A model generated the notes under the pieces. The model saw only the letters and a list, made by a program, of their open reading frames with translations, was not told the origin of the DNA and searched no databases. The position numbers and the translations under genes were made by a program. From contig OY482855.1 in NCBI GenBank assembly GCA_960531495.1, positions 7,173,330 through 7,237,329 on the forward strand: 64,000 bases of DNA, in the 5' to 3' direction. The DNA is from Zeus faber. Taxonomy: Eukaryota; Chordata; Actinopteri; Zeiformes; Zeidae. This document shows positions 34,590 to 48,039 of the stretch, piece after piece; the first letter of the stretch is position 1, and the number at the start of each line of letters is the position of its first letter.

Positions 34590-34816
34590 ATGCGCCTGGT
34601 CAGTGTGGCGGGGGCGCGTCTCCGCAGGGCGGTGGAGGAGGAGGAGGAGGAGAAGGAGCGCCCAGCTCCTCCGCCCCCACCCCACCACTCCAACCATCAG
34701 TTCGCCAACATGAAGAACAGGTTCTTCAATGAGATCACACACATGCCTAGTGGGTGTTGTTTCAAGATCTGTTCACAATACTAAATACCTCAAAATAACC
34801 CTATCAACATTAATTT

Positions 34817-34896
<80 letters not shown>

Positions 34897-37800
34897 CATC
34901 CCTCATCCCAACTAATTTCATCCGCTCTCTTTTCATCCCATGCATTTCCATTTCATCTCTAAATCGTTCTGCACTTCAAGATCATAAACTCAAAAGTAAG
35001 TTCATCTCTTTTTCTGTTGATGCAGTTTTCCAACCTGCAAAAGTTTTGTAACAGACTTGTGCCCTTGTTACTCACATGCCCACTAGGGGACCTCCATTGT
35101 GTTTGTAATGGAATAGCTTTGCCAGATTTCTCTAACCAAAACCTATTTGATATCACATGGTGAGCAATAGCTAATAAATGGACAAGATGATCTCATCCAC
35201 CCATGACGTAATAAAGTCAATAGGATCTTTTTCTAGGGATGTGCCACTTTTCAGGGGCAGAGTAGACAATTCCACAGACCTCTTACACCTAAATTGCACT
35301 CAATATGTGTTAAAAAAAAAAAAGAATAAATACACACCCACCTGCCCATTATTATAATCTGCGGTGAAAATAAACAAAAATAGTAATGTAACAAAGTAGT
35401 AACAGATAAAGTCTATTGGCATCTAATTTGAGAACCACTAAGATTAATTTAAAAATAAAAATCAATAACCTGGGCTCTATAAAAATATACCAGAACAAAA
35501 CCATTTTCCAGAACAATACTCCTAGGACTCCGTTTTGAGAAGAAACTGATATAATCAGTTTTGAACGTGTGAATGTTTGAACTGACAAGGCTTCATGACT
35601 ATCATGTAGGCTCAAAGTGCTGACCGAGCGTTCCCCTTCCTCTCCTCTCCTCTGTTGCCTAGTGCCCATGTGGGCAGTGGGTGCCATCGTGGTCGTAGTT
35701 CTTGCTCTGGTCGTGTGCCTGGCCTTCTGTATCTACAAGAAGTGTATCAACAAGACCAAGAAGCCCAAGAAGGTTCGCGAAAGGAAAGGAGGACGAGGAC
35801 GCAGGAAGAAGGATGAAGGAGAGGAAGGAGAAGCCAAGGTGAGACTGAATGGTAAAGAGAGGGGAGAGTCATGAGGCAAATACTGAACTGCTGAACGAAA
35901 ACTGTTGACTATGATCAGTGTAAACTGTTTACAAACTGTTGTAACCAATACCGGGATTTTAATATGCCTTGACTTAGCTTGGTGTGGTGTCATCAAACCA
36001 TGGACTGTCGAAACAAATGATTCTAGTGTCTCTGACGTCACCCATTGGTTGAAGAGATCATTTAGAGCCCCAATTTTGGGTTTCTGCCCGCCGCCATATT
36101 GGCAGGAAACAGAACCTAGTCCTGTGTCCGAAAGGGCATACTATGTACCACATGTACATACTATGTGTATGCGTACTTTCGTTAATGTGCGTAAGTATGT
36201 CAGTAAAGAGGACGATGGGTTCATCAAAAGCTGCGTCACTTCCTTTTATCACTGCAACACTGCATAGAAACTTTTAACCAGCGTCTTGTTCTCACAGTGC
36301 ATTGTGGGATATCGTTGCAAGCATAGTGTGCAGTGCTTGCCTGCTACAATGTAGTATGTCATCCTGTTACTTTTCACATACTATTTTCACATACTTTTTT
36401 CATATACTATGGTTTTGAAGGCACTTAAAACTTTTACATATTAATTTGGCATACTTAATAGTATGCTTGTATGCCATTTCGGACATTTTCCAGTTCTAAA
36501 TTTGGGCAGGGTGGTGTATTGGTGTGCTGAGGTACAGGGGAGTGAAACTAGTCAGAGGAAGGAAGAAACACATCCACTTCACTCGAAGGCCAACAAGTTA
36601 TTTTTTTCCTCTTTTTTTCCTCCATTCAGTCTGAGGTCTTCTGCAGCACCATCTCGTGGTCATTACCTAAACTGCATTGCCGCCAACACTCACCAAACAA
36701 CTAATAAACGTTGCTGAACATAGGGTTTTTATTTATTTATTATTTTTTTATTACTAGGGCCATCTTTTCTGTTGAGTGCAGATTATTTTCTGTCTTTGTG
36801 ATGAAATTGCGTATTTATAATATTATTTGGAATGGTTGCATAGTTGAACCTTTTCCTATGTATATTTCTGGTTTTGTTCATAAAACTGCAGAATAGGAGT
36901 AATCAAGACTAAAGCCAAATACTAAGAGGCCAATAGACCTGGAATTAAGTTTGTATTTTTGAAAAGTGATATATGAAAGCTCAACACAACACCCTACCTT
37001 TACAGATGAAAAAAGAAAACATGTTGTTGTGCACATCACAGCATTATAAATGTGGATAACTCTCCAAAAACATTGCCACCAAATAGGTCTATGCGTGTGC
37101 CAAGCCCCCATTAGCATGTTGGAGTGTTTTGGAGATATTATCACCAATCGTTAGGATGAGGACAATACATAGATCATAGATCAGATGTCTGTTGAGTTCT
37201 CACAGCTCGTCTTTGTGCTTTCTTCAGGAAGGGGAGGAAGGCAAGGAGGCGGAGGAGAAAGAGGCCCTCGGCAAGCTGGAGTTCAGCCTCGACTACAACT
37301 TCAATGATAACCAGGTACACACAAACACGCGCGTCATCGCACACCGACCACATCTTTTGTTATCGCCTTTTGCGCCTCTCACTCTACACCGTACAGTATG
37401 AGAGTTCAACAATGAAGCGTCATCCCCCTCCTCTGTGCTTCTCCCCAGCTTATTGTAGGTATTCTCCAGGCCCAGGACCTGGCGGCCATGGACATGGGAG
37501 GGACGTCTGACCCTTATGTCAAGCTCTTCATGCTGCCGGACAAGAAGAAAAAGTTTGAGACCAAAATCCAGCGAAAGAACCTGTGTCCCGTCTTCAACGA
37601 AACCTTCAGCTTTAAGGTCTCCATAGCGGAACTTCTAAAGGAATTAAATTCTGAGGCATTGGCTTGTTATGCTGGCCTACTTTTCCTAGGCACCCTAGAA
37701 GCAATAGTAGCTTGTTGTAGTAAAGGGTGGAGAAGGGTTCCTTGCAGGGTTCCTTCCCCCTATGCGTCCATGCATAAGGGCATGGACGCATATGGCGCAG

Positions 37801-40135
37801 TCAAGTTGTCTAACAGAACTAGCTCCGCAAGCTACGCATCGTTTATACACTCAATTCTAGGCCAGTCCATTTATCATAAAGGGAAGAAAAGACCTATGAA
37901 TGATCTTTTGTTTATTTAGAAAATTTTGCGGCATGTTCAGATCCAAATATTTTGGACTTTTGAGATCTACAGTACATCTTTCCTTCGCGTCCTCTCCAGG
38001 TCCCCTATACCGAGCTAGGAGGCCAGACCCTGGTGCTCCAGGTGTTCGACTTTGACCGCTTCGGGAAACACGACTTGATCGGTGAGATCAAGATCCCCAT
38101 GAACAGCGTGGATCTGGCACAGCCGCTCCATGAATGGAGAGATCTGGAGGGAGGAGAAAAAGAGGAGGTGAGCATGCTTGTCTCATTGACTCAAGGGAGG
38201 CTGATTTATCATTGTCATCAAATTCCAAAAGTATTTGATGGCTTCACCCTTGTGACTTGTCCCCAACAGCAAGAGAAGCTCGGTGACGTCTGCATCTCCC
38301 TGCGTTACGTCCCGACTGCTGGGAAACTGACGGTCAACATCATGGAGGCCAAGAACTTAAAGAAAATGGATGTCGGAGGACTCTCAGGTGAATACAGCAC
38401 ATGCAAGGATGGATATAGTACACATTTATAATTATTATAGCACCCAAGATCAGAACAATGTCATCTGCAGTGTCCTCCTCTTTGGGTCGTTCTCTTACTG
38501 TTTTTTCCACATCATGTCCCCCAATCTGTCTTTCCCTCTCTTTATCTCATTTTCTCATGCACTTTCAGACCCCTTCGTCAAGGTGGTGCTGCAGCACAAC
38601 GGGAAGCGTCTGAAGAAGAAGAAGACGTCGGTCAAACAGAACACCCTAAATCCCTACTTCAACGAGAGCTTCAGCTTCGAGATCCCCTTCTCCCAGATCC
38701 AGGTGCAGATTTTCTCCGTCGTTAGGACACAATATGAATATAAAACAGGGGTCAAATTCGGGGATTTTATGTTTCCTGTATTTGTAGTTGTTCAGGTAGA
38801 AGCAGCGGTCACTTGTTCGCTTTGTGTACATTTAATGCTGTGGATTTCAACTATAAAGCACACGCCAAAAGCTGCTACATGTTTCTAGAAAAATACACTG
38901 CTACAGTGTGGAGCTTGCAGAGCTAGTTCTGTCAGACAGCTTGACACGTCACACCCTTCCAGGCCCTTATGGAATGGCCTGTTTAAGCAGAGAATCCCTC
39001 CTATCAGGCTCTGCCTGTTGATTTGCAAGTCAGCGGTGGCGTAGATTTTGTTTGAACATTGGGGGGGACACGTGTTAAAGGGGGATCTTGGCGTTTCAGA
39101 TAGTTTGAAATTTGTTTTAGTCTGGAGAATGAGCACTCGGCAGTTACAACGGTGACAGGACAAGTCAAAAACTGTTGACAGAAGTGATTGACGATGACAT
39201 GCAGATTTTTTTGGGCAGTTGTTGATGATGCAGCATGTATTACCCACCATACATTTGGGGGCGATTCACACGTACATCTGCATGTTGTAACGTTAACTGG
39301 GAGCGTGCAAATAAAACAACTACTCTTGCAACACAACATTTTAAAATTATTTAATTAATATAATTGTTTTATTTTACTACTCAAATTGCTGTCAATTTAC
39401 TACAGACATGCATACAATTGAGTGCACTGATCGAAGGTATGATAATGCTTCAAAGGTGACATCATATCAGCACTCGTGGCTGCGTGGTCTCTTGAAATGA
39501 TTTTGGCATCTGCCCAATTGCCAGATGGCCCATCCATCACTGATGGGGAGTGATGGGAACTGATGTTCCAAATATCAGGAAAACAGTTATTACAGTTGCA
39601 GTAGATTCTACAAAACCATGAAAGCCTGAAAGGATTAAAAAAAAAAAGGATAGATATTTTGTGCCTTATTTGGACTGATGAACAAAGTCGAAACATCATT
39701 GCAGGCCCCAACACATTCTAACACTATTTAAGCAATTTAGATGGGATTGTGTGACTTGCGGACCACTTTTGGAGTATGCTCAAAATATTGTTAATTTATT
39801 ACAAAAACAACAATGGAAAACTGCATCACCACCAATGCATGAACAGCTACCAATAAAGGTGTTGCCCCCCTCAGAACAAGCTGTAAAGTCCTTCTTCAAT
39901 TCCTTTTCTCTCTCTCCTTGAGCAGAAAGTCCAGGTCCTGTGCACGGTCTACGATTACGACAAGCTGGGCAGCAACGACGCCATCGGCAAGTGCTGGATC
40001 GGCTTCGGCTCCTCCGGTGTCGGGCTCCGCCACTGGTCGGACATGTTGGCCAATCCCAGGCGTCCTGTGGCCCAGTGGCACACGCTTCAGCCGGAGGAGG
40101 AAGTGGACGCGGCCCTGAAAGCCCCAATCCGCTAA
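34590..40135 (+). CDS. syt5: Synaptotagmin, syt5-like
   Basis: Coding exons 34590-34749, 35663-35838, 37228-37314, 37449-37616, 38000-38167, 38270-38387, 38569-38702 and 39926-40135 give 406 residues. The order is a 53-residue N-terminus, one membrane segment at about 57-78 ([15 protein letters not shown]) followed by cysteines and a very basic linker, C2A (about 127-250) and C2B (about 257-390). The five acidic Ca2+ ligands are complete in C2A (Asp156, 162, 214, 216, 222) and C2B (Asp287, 293, 347, 349, 355), with the same spacing as Syt1, so both domains should bind calcium. The end [14 protein letters not shown] and the block [17 protein letters not shown] fit the Syt1/2/5/8 group. Position beside troponin T favours SYT5. 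It should be a vesicle calcium sensor for exocytosis. The start codon sits at a splice acceptor, so a 5' non-coding exon lies upstream. Confidence 0.9.
34820..34895. repeat. (TA)n microsatellite in syt5 intron 1
   Basis: About 38 TA units about 70 nt after the first coding exon. Confidence 0.95.
36125..36485. mobile_element. MITE with TGTCCGAAA termini
   Basis: A 361-bp block in syt5 intron 2 starts TGTCCGAAAGGGCATACTA and ends with its imperfect inverse (TATGCCATTTCGGACA). Its interior is rich in CATACT/AGTATG motifs. No reading frame is present, and I could not identify a clear target duplication or superfamily. Confidence 0.65.
39030..39340 (-). mobile_element. hAT transposase C-terminal remnant
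   Basis: The minus strand gives [18 protein letters not shown] followed by KQISNYLK. This is the C-terminal dimerisation motif of hAT transposases (PVTxATAERSFSxLKxIKxYLR). Only this end is seen, in syt5 intron 7, and it is broken. Confidence 0.6.
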
Positions 40136-40729
40136 ACACACACACACGCACGCACGCATGCACACACGCACGCACACACAGACACACACACACAAACTGT
40201 GAAAATATATAAACAGAGGTCACAAACAATGAAGTTCAATACAAACACACAGAAAGGTATGCATGAAAGCAAGTATGTATACTGGAAAAATGTATGATAC
40301 TGTGTGCTTATGACATAAACAATGTAGGTCTCTCTTATTAATGATGACTTTAGATATAATTAAGGGAACAGAATACTAGAAAATACCTGATATTGAGTTC
40401 CTCACCCTTGTAGGAGAATCCATCCTCAAAAGGTTTGGAGGGTTTTTTTGGTAAAGAACAAATACTGTAATGGCTTTTGCAGGTGATTCCAGTATTTTTT
40501 GTCTACTCAACCTGAAACAAAAGAAAATATCGCAATCGTATTATATACAGTATGTATTTATTTATTTCTTGATTCACTAACGTTTGTTAAATTGTCTGCT
40601 TCCCCACCCACGACTTCCTTATCTCCCGAAAGCCACCTAAACAGGATTTTCTTTAGTGTTTAGTTTGTTATTAATGTATATTTATTGTCTCTGTGATGTT
40701 GCGGAGCTCATTTGTTCAGTTGCTATACA

Positions 40730-40735
40730 AATAAA
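40730..40735 (+). terminator. syt5 polyadenylation signal
   Basis: AATAAA lies about 600 nt after the stop; a second AAATAAAAAGCTC copy follows about 50 nt further on. Confidence 0.6.
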
Positions 40736-40876
40736 AAGCTCTCTGTGGTTGACCTCCTGATATCTACAATTTGATTGTAAATAAAAAGCTCAGTGAAAAT
40801 AAATTACAAAACACCAGATGGTTGAGTGAATGCATGGATTAATGAGGATGACCACGCACCCACGCACGCACGCACA

Positions 40877-40912
<36 letters not shown>

Positions 40913-41512
40913 GCTTCTGGTCCAGATTTTTCCATCCAAGTCCTGTTCCTTAAACGGTTGTAGAAGACGACTAAGCTCAGTAAGACTGCCTGAAGCAGAA
41001 GTTTTCAGGGTTCAAACCCGGGTGTGCTTTTGGAAGGCGGCGTCCCCAGAGCAAATATAAAAAACCCCCTCGACCAGGGTGGAGCGTGAAGGCGACCCAC
41101 TGGCGTAGTGAAGTTGTAATCGAAAACCCAGAACACGTCCAGGTATGTCGGGCTGGCGACTGGTTTGACTCCTTCTTGGCCCTGGTTGCTGGAACAACAA
41201 ATCCAGCTGCGGTGGCTCTGGTAAAACTTGTTTCTGTCAATGGCATGAGAACGCTGCTCATCTTCGAGACGCCCACCAGCTGCAGTGGAACACCATGTTT
41301 ATATCCACAACACACAGTTCTGAGGTGTTTCTAAACATCCGCACTCCCTCGCATCATTGTTCCAAGAGGCTGATATGTGCTCAGAACCACCAAAGTGAAA
41401 TTTGTTGTTGTGTATATATTTCTTCAAATCTTTCACATCAACAGTAATGTCTGAACATTGCTGAAAGACATAAAATAAAAGTGCATGGAAAACTGGGTTC
41501 ACTGTGATGGTG

Positions 41513-41550
41513 CTCATGCAGACCCCAACGTATGTTGGGGTCTGCATGAG
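41513..41550. repeat. Perfect 17-bp stem hairpin with GTAT loop
   Basis: CTCATGCAGACCCCAAC, a GTAT loop, then the exact reverse complement. It stands alone between the converging 3' ends of syt5 and tnnt1, about 370 nt outside the tnnt1 poly(A) signal. Confidence 0.9.
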
Positions 41551-41923
41551 TTATGTGTTATGTTAGGTGGCGAGGTAAAATTCAGCTACTGAAAGCGCTG
41601 CGCTGTCGAACGGCAACTCCCCAAAGACATAAAGTAAACGCTCCCTGAGAACTGGCCTGAGGTCAGATATGTCTGTCGTCATTGGGTGGTTGGGTTCAAG
41701 TCCCACTCTGCCTCAGTAGTCGGAATTAGATGAGCTTTTGGGTGATTACATAGCAGAGCTTTTGAACACTCATTTTTCTCTGATTACAATATCTAGAGGA
41801 TTTTTAATATAATGCAGCAAATAAAAATACACTATGGGTAAATGACCGTAATGAATTCATGTCACTGAATTATCTCGCAGAATCAAACGCTCACAACCTC
41901 AAGGCTCTCGGGATGCAGACCAT

Positions 41924-41929
41924 TTTATT
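41924..41929 (-). terminator. tnnt1 polyadenylation signal
   Basis: TTTATT on the + strand is AATAAA in the transcript, about 220 nt after the stop codon. Confidence 0.6.
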
Positions 41930-42147
41930 GTCATCAAATTTGATACTGTCAGAAAACATTGGATGTATCGCTTTATAAATCACAAAGGGCAAACAACCCT
42001 ACACTGTGGCTCCGGCAGCTAGAAGAAACTTTGGAGAGGTGGAGGAAGGTGGTGCAGGATTCCTCCGTCCCTCCCTCCGTCGCTTCATTTTGGTTCACGT
42101 GTCTATGTTGCGAATAACTTCTCCTCTCTTTCATCCCATCGGGTTAT

Positions 42148-45100
42148 CTACTTCCAGCGGCCTCCCACCTTCCCTTTGCCGTGGCCCTTTTTACTGCGAG
42201 GGCGGAATGGAGGGTGGAGAAGGAAGGGAGGACAGGAGGAAGGACAAAAGAAGGAAATAAAGGAGGACAGAAAGGTAGAAGAAAGGAAGAAAGGAATGGA
42301 GGAGGGAGTAGGGACAGAATGAAGGAAGGGAAGAAAGAAGGACAGAAAGACAGAATGAAGGAAAGATGTATGGAAGGAAAAGAGGAGAGAAGAAAGATAG
42401 AAAGGGAGGAAAGAAGGGAGGAAGGAAGGAAGAGAGGAATGAGGGAAGTGTGGACAGTAGGTAGGAAGAAAAGACAAGGAATCAAGGAAGGAAAGAAGGA
42501 AGGAGGGAAAGAAAGAAAGAAATCGGTTAGAAATTAAGAAAGGACAGAAGGTAGAAAGGAAAGAGAGTTGCAAGACAGAGGAAGGGAGTTCCCAAATAAG
42601 GACAGTCAGAAGGAAGGAGAGAAGGAAGACGGAAGGAAAGACAGAGGGAAGGAAAGATGGAAGAAAGGAAGGAAGGGAGGACAGACGGAAGGAAGGCAGG
42701 ACAATTGAAGGAGAGAAGGAAGAAAGGAGGGAGAGACGGAAGGATGGAAGGGAGGGCGGGAGGAAGGACGGAAGAAAGGTAGAAAGGGAGGAAAGAAGGG
42801 AGGAAGGAAGGAAGAAAGGATGGACAAAAGGAAGGGAGTGAGGAAAGGACAGACGGAAGGAAGGTAGGAAGTGAGGGAGGAAGGAAAAAGGCAAGATAAA
42901 CATTAGATATAATAGATATAATCATAAATGATATGTGTATAATTACTGATGTATATTAGATGAAATATAATAGAAATATTTCACTGGATGTTTAGCGACT
43001 CACAATTTCTGCGCGTGGGAGATTCTGTTGAGCAGCACAATGATCTGTGCAAAGAAAACAAGGAGAGAACGTGTCAAACTCCTCATTTCCTCAAACAGTG
43101 AGGACGGTTCACACAGGGACAACGTTCCCGTCTCGCACCTCGTATTTCTGGTGCTTCATGTGCTCCATGAAGTCAAACTTCTCCGACTCCAGCTGGTAGA
43201 TACAGTTCCACAGCTCCTGGGCCTGTTGCCTGGCAGACAGAGGATGGTTGTGGTTAGGCTTTGAAGAACTGAGTGTTGCTCTACTTTGTGGTTTGTAGCA
43301 GAGCAGACTGCGATGTCCCCGAAGCACCTCTTCTATGGTGGAGATGAATGGGGTGGGGGTGAAATGGTCAAATAGGAGTTTGGCAAAGATTACGGCTTTG
43401 GGGTGAGTGTCACCCCCCAAAGTCCGAGACAGACACATGGTAAAAGGCGAGGCAAAAACATTCAGAGATCCAAAAAACACAAACTGTCACGGGGACCCTG
43501 GGAAAGCCACATTCCTTCTCCCGAAAAGAAAGCGTTGGTTCCGAAGTCCACAATTCTGGCAGAGTTCTGGCTAACATCATATTTGATGGTCCGGAACGCA
43601 GGGTGCGTGCCCCGTGAAATCCCTCGATATCATTGGTCAACCATGGGAGACATAGGGGTCATTTGGGGTCATGTGGGGTCATGTGGGGTCATGTGGGGTC
43701 ATGTGGGGTCATGTGATACCTGAGCTCGTCCTCCCTCAAGCTGTCGATGGCCAGCGGCTGCCTTCTGTCGATCAGAGTCTTCTTCTTGATCTCTCGGCCT
43801 GTCATGCGCTTTCCCCTCCGCGACTCAGCCTGTCATAGGACCCCACACACACACACACATGCACGCACGTACGCACGCACACACACACACACACACACAC
43901 ACAAATTCGTCATGAGAATTGCCGCCATCCATGTCCTGTTCACGGAACACCGACTCAAGCGGCGGACTGACCTTCGCCAGGAAGCCTCCGAAGTTTGCCC
44001 CCATGTTGGACAACACCTTCTTCTTCTTGGCGTCGTCATCGGCCTTCCTCTTGGCCTCCTCCTCCTCCTTCCTCTGGCGCTCCTCCTGAAGGACGCAGGA
44101 GGGGTGGGATGGTGCGATGGAGCGGAGGGGAATGAGAGGGAGAGAGGGATCAGGGATGAGATGACGGAGGGTGCGCCGGGTCTTCACATAGTGCATGAAC
44201 CAGCTACGTGTGTGGCGCAGGTACCGCAATCCGGTTCTGTCGGTCCTTCTCTTTCTCGGCTCGGACCCTCTGGATTTCTGCCCTCTCCGAGCGACGATGC
44301 TCCTGGGGAGGAGCGGCACGCGGAGAGGGAAACGAAATGAAGGGCGGAGACAAGAGGTACGAAAGAGTCAAAAAGGTGCAACGAAAGAGGAGGGCGGCGC
44401 GGAGGAATCTGCACGGGCGATCGACAGGGGAAGCAACGTACGATTCGGTCCTTGAGTCCAATGAGCTCCTCCTCCTCCTTCTTCCTTTGTTCAAAGTGGA
44501 CGTCGATCAGAGTCTGCAGCTCCAGCAGGTCCTTGTCCATGCGCTTCCTGTGGATGTCCTGGTTGAGGTGTAATTGGAGGGGATGTAATTATCACAGCAA
44601 TTGTACCTAAATTCGCCATGTAGATAGGAGGGATGTGAACACTGCCCGCCTTAACTTACATCAAAGTCCACCCTCTCGCCTTCCGGGATCTTTGGAGGGG
44701 CCAACTGTGGCACCATTGGTCTAGTCAAGAAATGGAAAGGGAAAAAAACCGGATGGAGGAGGGATTAAGAGAGTCAAGAATACAACAAATCAGGCAAAGG
44801 AGGAAAGTTAACCTACTTGGGTTTGGGACGTTCTTCCTCTGTTGAGAAGGAAGATAAGGAAAATATGACAATAAGAATGTGACTCACCGATCGCCCGATT
44901 TCCTTTGGTTACACAAGGAAAATCTTTGCAATTGATTATCACCATGACCGAGAAAAAAAAGCAAGCTTGTGATCAACAAATAACAATATACACAAATTTC
45001 ATTTTCAAAAACCAGAATTGCATTAGAGCCACCGCAGAATGCGTTATTAAATCCTAAAGCCAGAGAAAAACAAAACCTCAAGGTGTGGCTGAAAATGGAG

Positions 45101-47781
45101 TTTTGCCACGTTTCAGCCGCCTAGTAAAACACACCTACCTTCCTCCTGGGCGTCTTGCTCTGGTCGGCCAAACGCAGCCAGAAAGACGGAACATTAATGG
45201 AGGGACAGACGGAGGACGAGGGGTGGAATGGTTTTTCCGATGGTTAGAACGAAGACATGATTGAGGAGGGAAGGGACAAATGCAGAAGGGATGAATTGGA
45301 GGTGGGGACGAAAAATAAAGAAAGGAATAAAAGAAAAGGCAGACAGAAAGAACAAGGAAGGAACATGAATGATGGAAGAAGAGAGGTGTGGAATAATCCA
45401 CACAGGAATGAAAAGTTAATATCTGATGCATATGAATATGAATATCAATGCGTCTGCATCTACTTACGACTAATCCAAGATACGAGTAGCGATAGTCGCG
45501 AAAATTTGTATCGACTTGCGACCAACTGCTCCAAGATACGACCGTGGAAATTTGTAGTTGGTGCGTCGGCGGCCGGTCAGCAGTCAGTCAGCAGTCAGTC
45601 AGCAGTCAGTCAGCAGTCAGTCAGCGGGCGACCCACATTGTGTGTGCACCTAGTTCGTGGCTTATCGATATTTTTTTCACATTTACTGTGTTTGCGCTGT
45701 GTATTTTGTTTATTTTCACCCTTCATGATTTCATAATTTATAGTGGAAAAATTGCTTCAACATTCGACTGTTTTAACATACGACCGTTCTTATAGAACCA
45801 ATTACAGCCGTAAGTCGAGGTACCACTGTAGAGGGAAATGTAACTTCCTGGAGTTTAGAGCGGTCATGATCACGCTACGCATGATTCACGCATCACATTA
45901 CATACTGGATATAGACGCAGCATGTATTTGTGATGGTCTGACATGAACTTAACATTAATCTCTTAAAAAGCTATTGTGCCCTCTGGGTCCTGGGAAGGCC
46001 AGAACTCTAGTTGTTCAAAATGATTATACAGTTTTTTGTTGTTGAGCAAAAGCAGTTCTGACGGACTCAACTCTGAAATGTTCTGTAAAATGACCTTGAT
46101 TTATTATGCACCTTTGGAGTTTGACGACTGGGCTCACTCCCAGCGAGGTCTACAGCAAACACAGGCATACAGGTACTCCTCACTTAGCGACAGAGTGCCA
46201 TTCCTAGGACCAGGTTGTTAAGTGAATTAGTTGATAAGCGATGTTATTTCACGGTAAGGGGGCGTAGCCATTGACAACGCTAGTGTAGTGAATACTGACA
46301 GACTGCGGGAACGAGACTGAGACTGAGAACAGTGATGAGATGAGATGTATACAGGGTATATAGTATAGATAGTGTATATAGTATATATAGTGTATATAGT
46401 ATGTATAATGTATATAGTGTATATAGTGTAGTGTATATAGTATATATAGTGTATATAGTATATATAGTATTTACAGTGTATATAGTATATATAGTGTATA
46501 GTGTATGTAGTGTATATAGTATATATAATGTATATAGTATGTATAATGTATATAGTGTATATAGTGTAGTGAATATAGTATATATAGTGTATATAGTATA
46601 TATAGTATTTACAGTGTATATAGTATATATAGTGTATAGTGTATGTAGTGTATATAGTATATATAATGTATATATAGTGTATATATAGTGTATATAGTAT
46701 ATACATTGTTTATAGTGTATTTAGTATAATGTATATATAATGTATATATAGTGTGTATATAGTGTATATAGTATATACATTGTATATAGTGTATATAGTA
46801 TATATAGGGTGACGTGCAATGAGATGCTTGACGCTGAGACACCGTGGTATTGTACAATACAGACCGGTCAGTGGTAAGTCTGAACGGTGGTTAAACAGGT
46901 ACTGTGGGTCGTTAAGCGAGGAGTACCTCTACTTAGTGGTTAGAAACACAGGGGTGATGAGCTCCAATTCCCTCATTGGACAGAAAAGTAGAGCTCAGCA
47001 GGTGGAGGGAGCTAGGCCATGCAGCAAGCAAGCAGGCAGAAAAGCAGGCAGAGCAGGAGGGAGTGGCTGCTTAAACAGGCCGGCCATTATGGGAGGGTGG
47101 AAGCGTGTGGCGCCCTCAAGTGTTCTGACGGAACCAGCTCTGTATCATGACATTTCATTTCCACCTGCGCTGGATCTCAACACCAAAAGTAAAAGGTGTT
47201 TGAACGACGGGACACGGGATGGGATGGAACACAGCAGCACGTTCTCCCCCTACCTTGGTAATCTTGTTCCTCTGACATCCGCGACCAGCCACAGTTTGAG
47301 CCAATGGGGAAACAGGATGGAGGGGCGATATTGACAGGTCAGAGTTAGTGCAGGCTGCGTGTTTGAGAGTGAGCTGTTCTCTGACCATGTGACAAGCCAT
47401 TTGGAAATAGGATTGCGTCGTTTCCCGGATTGAAAAAATATGAAGCCGAGTGTTGGAACGTTGCAGGAGAATACTGTGCAATCGTACTGACATGGGATTC
47501 AAAGGGCTCAGCGGGGATTGATGACATGACTTACATGTAATGTCACCAGTGCACCATTAGCCCAGTAGAATAGAGTATTTCAAATTGGCACTGAATAAAA
47601 GCTGATGACCATTTTAATCGACCCATGTCAATTAAAACATCACCGATTGAAGTGAAAAATGACTTCTTCTAGCTTTACAACCACTGTCACGACATCCCCG
47701 TGACCCTAACCAGGAAAAGCAAATAAGAAAATAGAAAATGGATGCATGGATGGATATACTGTACAGTGTGTGTGCATGAAT

Positions 47782-47830
<49 letters not shown>

Positions 47831-47995
47831 ACCTCCTCCATCCTCCTCGACCTCTGCCTCCTCCTCCTCCACTCCCTCCTCCTCCTCTCCCTCTGGAAGA
47901 AAATAAATGAGTGAGGGGTTGACAGGGGGCACTAAGGGAGGAGAAAAAGAAATACGATTGGAACACGGCTCCCAACTTACCCTCTGGAAGCTCAC

Positions 47996-48039
<44 letters not shown>

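Larger units (their letters stand above)
40136..42147. other. Convergent intergenic region between syt5 and tnnt1
   Basis: Holds both 3' UTRs, a CA array at 40870-40912 and a perfect hairpin at 41513-41550. Sequence near 41000 and 41690 contains tRNA B-box-like strings (GGTTCAAACCC, GGTTCAAGTCC) but no complete tRNA. Confidence 0.6.

Noticed and set aside
41005..41710. tRNA-like B-box strings (GGTTCAAACCC, GGTTCAAGTCC)
   Set aside because: No matching A box, acceptor stem or anticodon arm could be assembled, so no tRNA is called; a SINE-like origin remains possible.
42148..42903. 251-codon minus-strand frame rich in Phe, Leu, Pro and Ser
   Set aside because: It is translation of the low-complexity polypyrimidine tnnt1 intron; only the last 15 codons are real tnnt1 exon. 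Reading from exon 12 into the intron meets a stop at once.
46227..46857. Long Tyr/Ile-rich frames on both strands
   Set aside because: They arise from the TATAGTG minisatellite and have no independent support.
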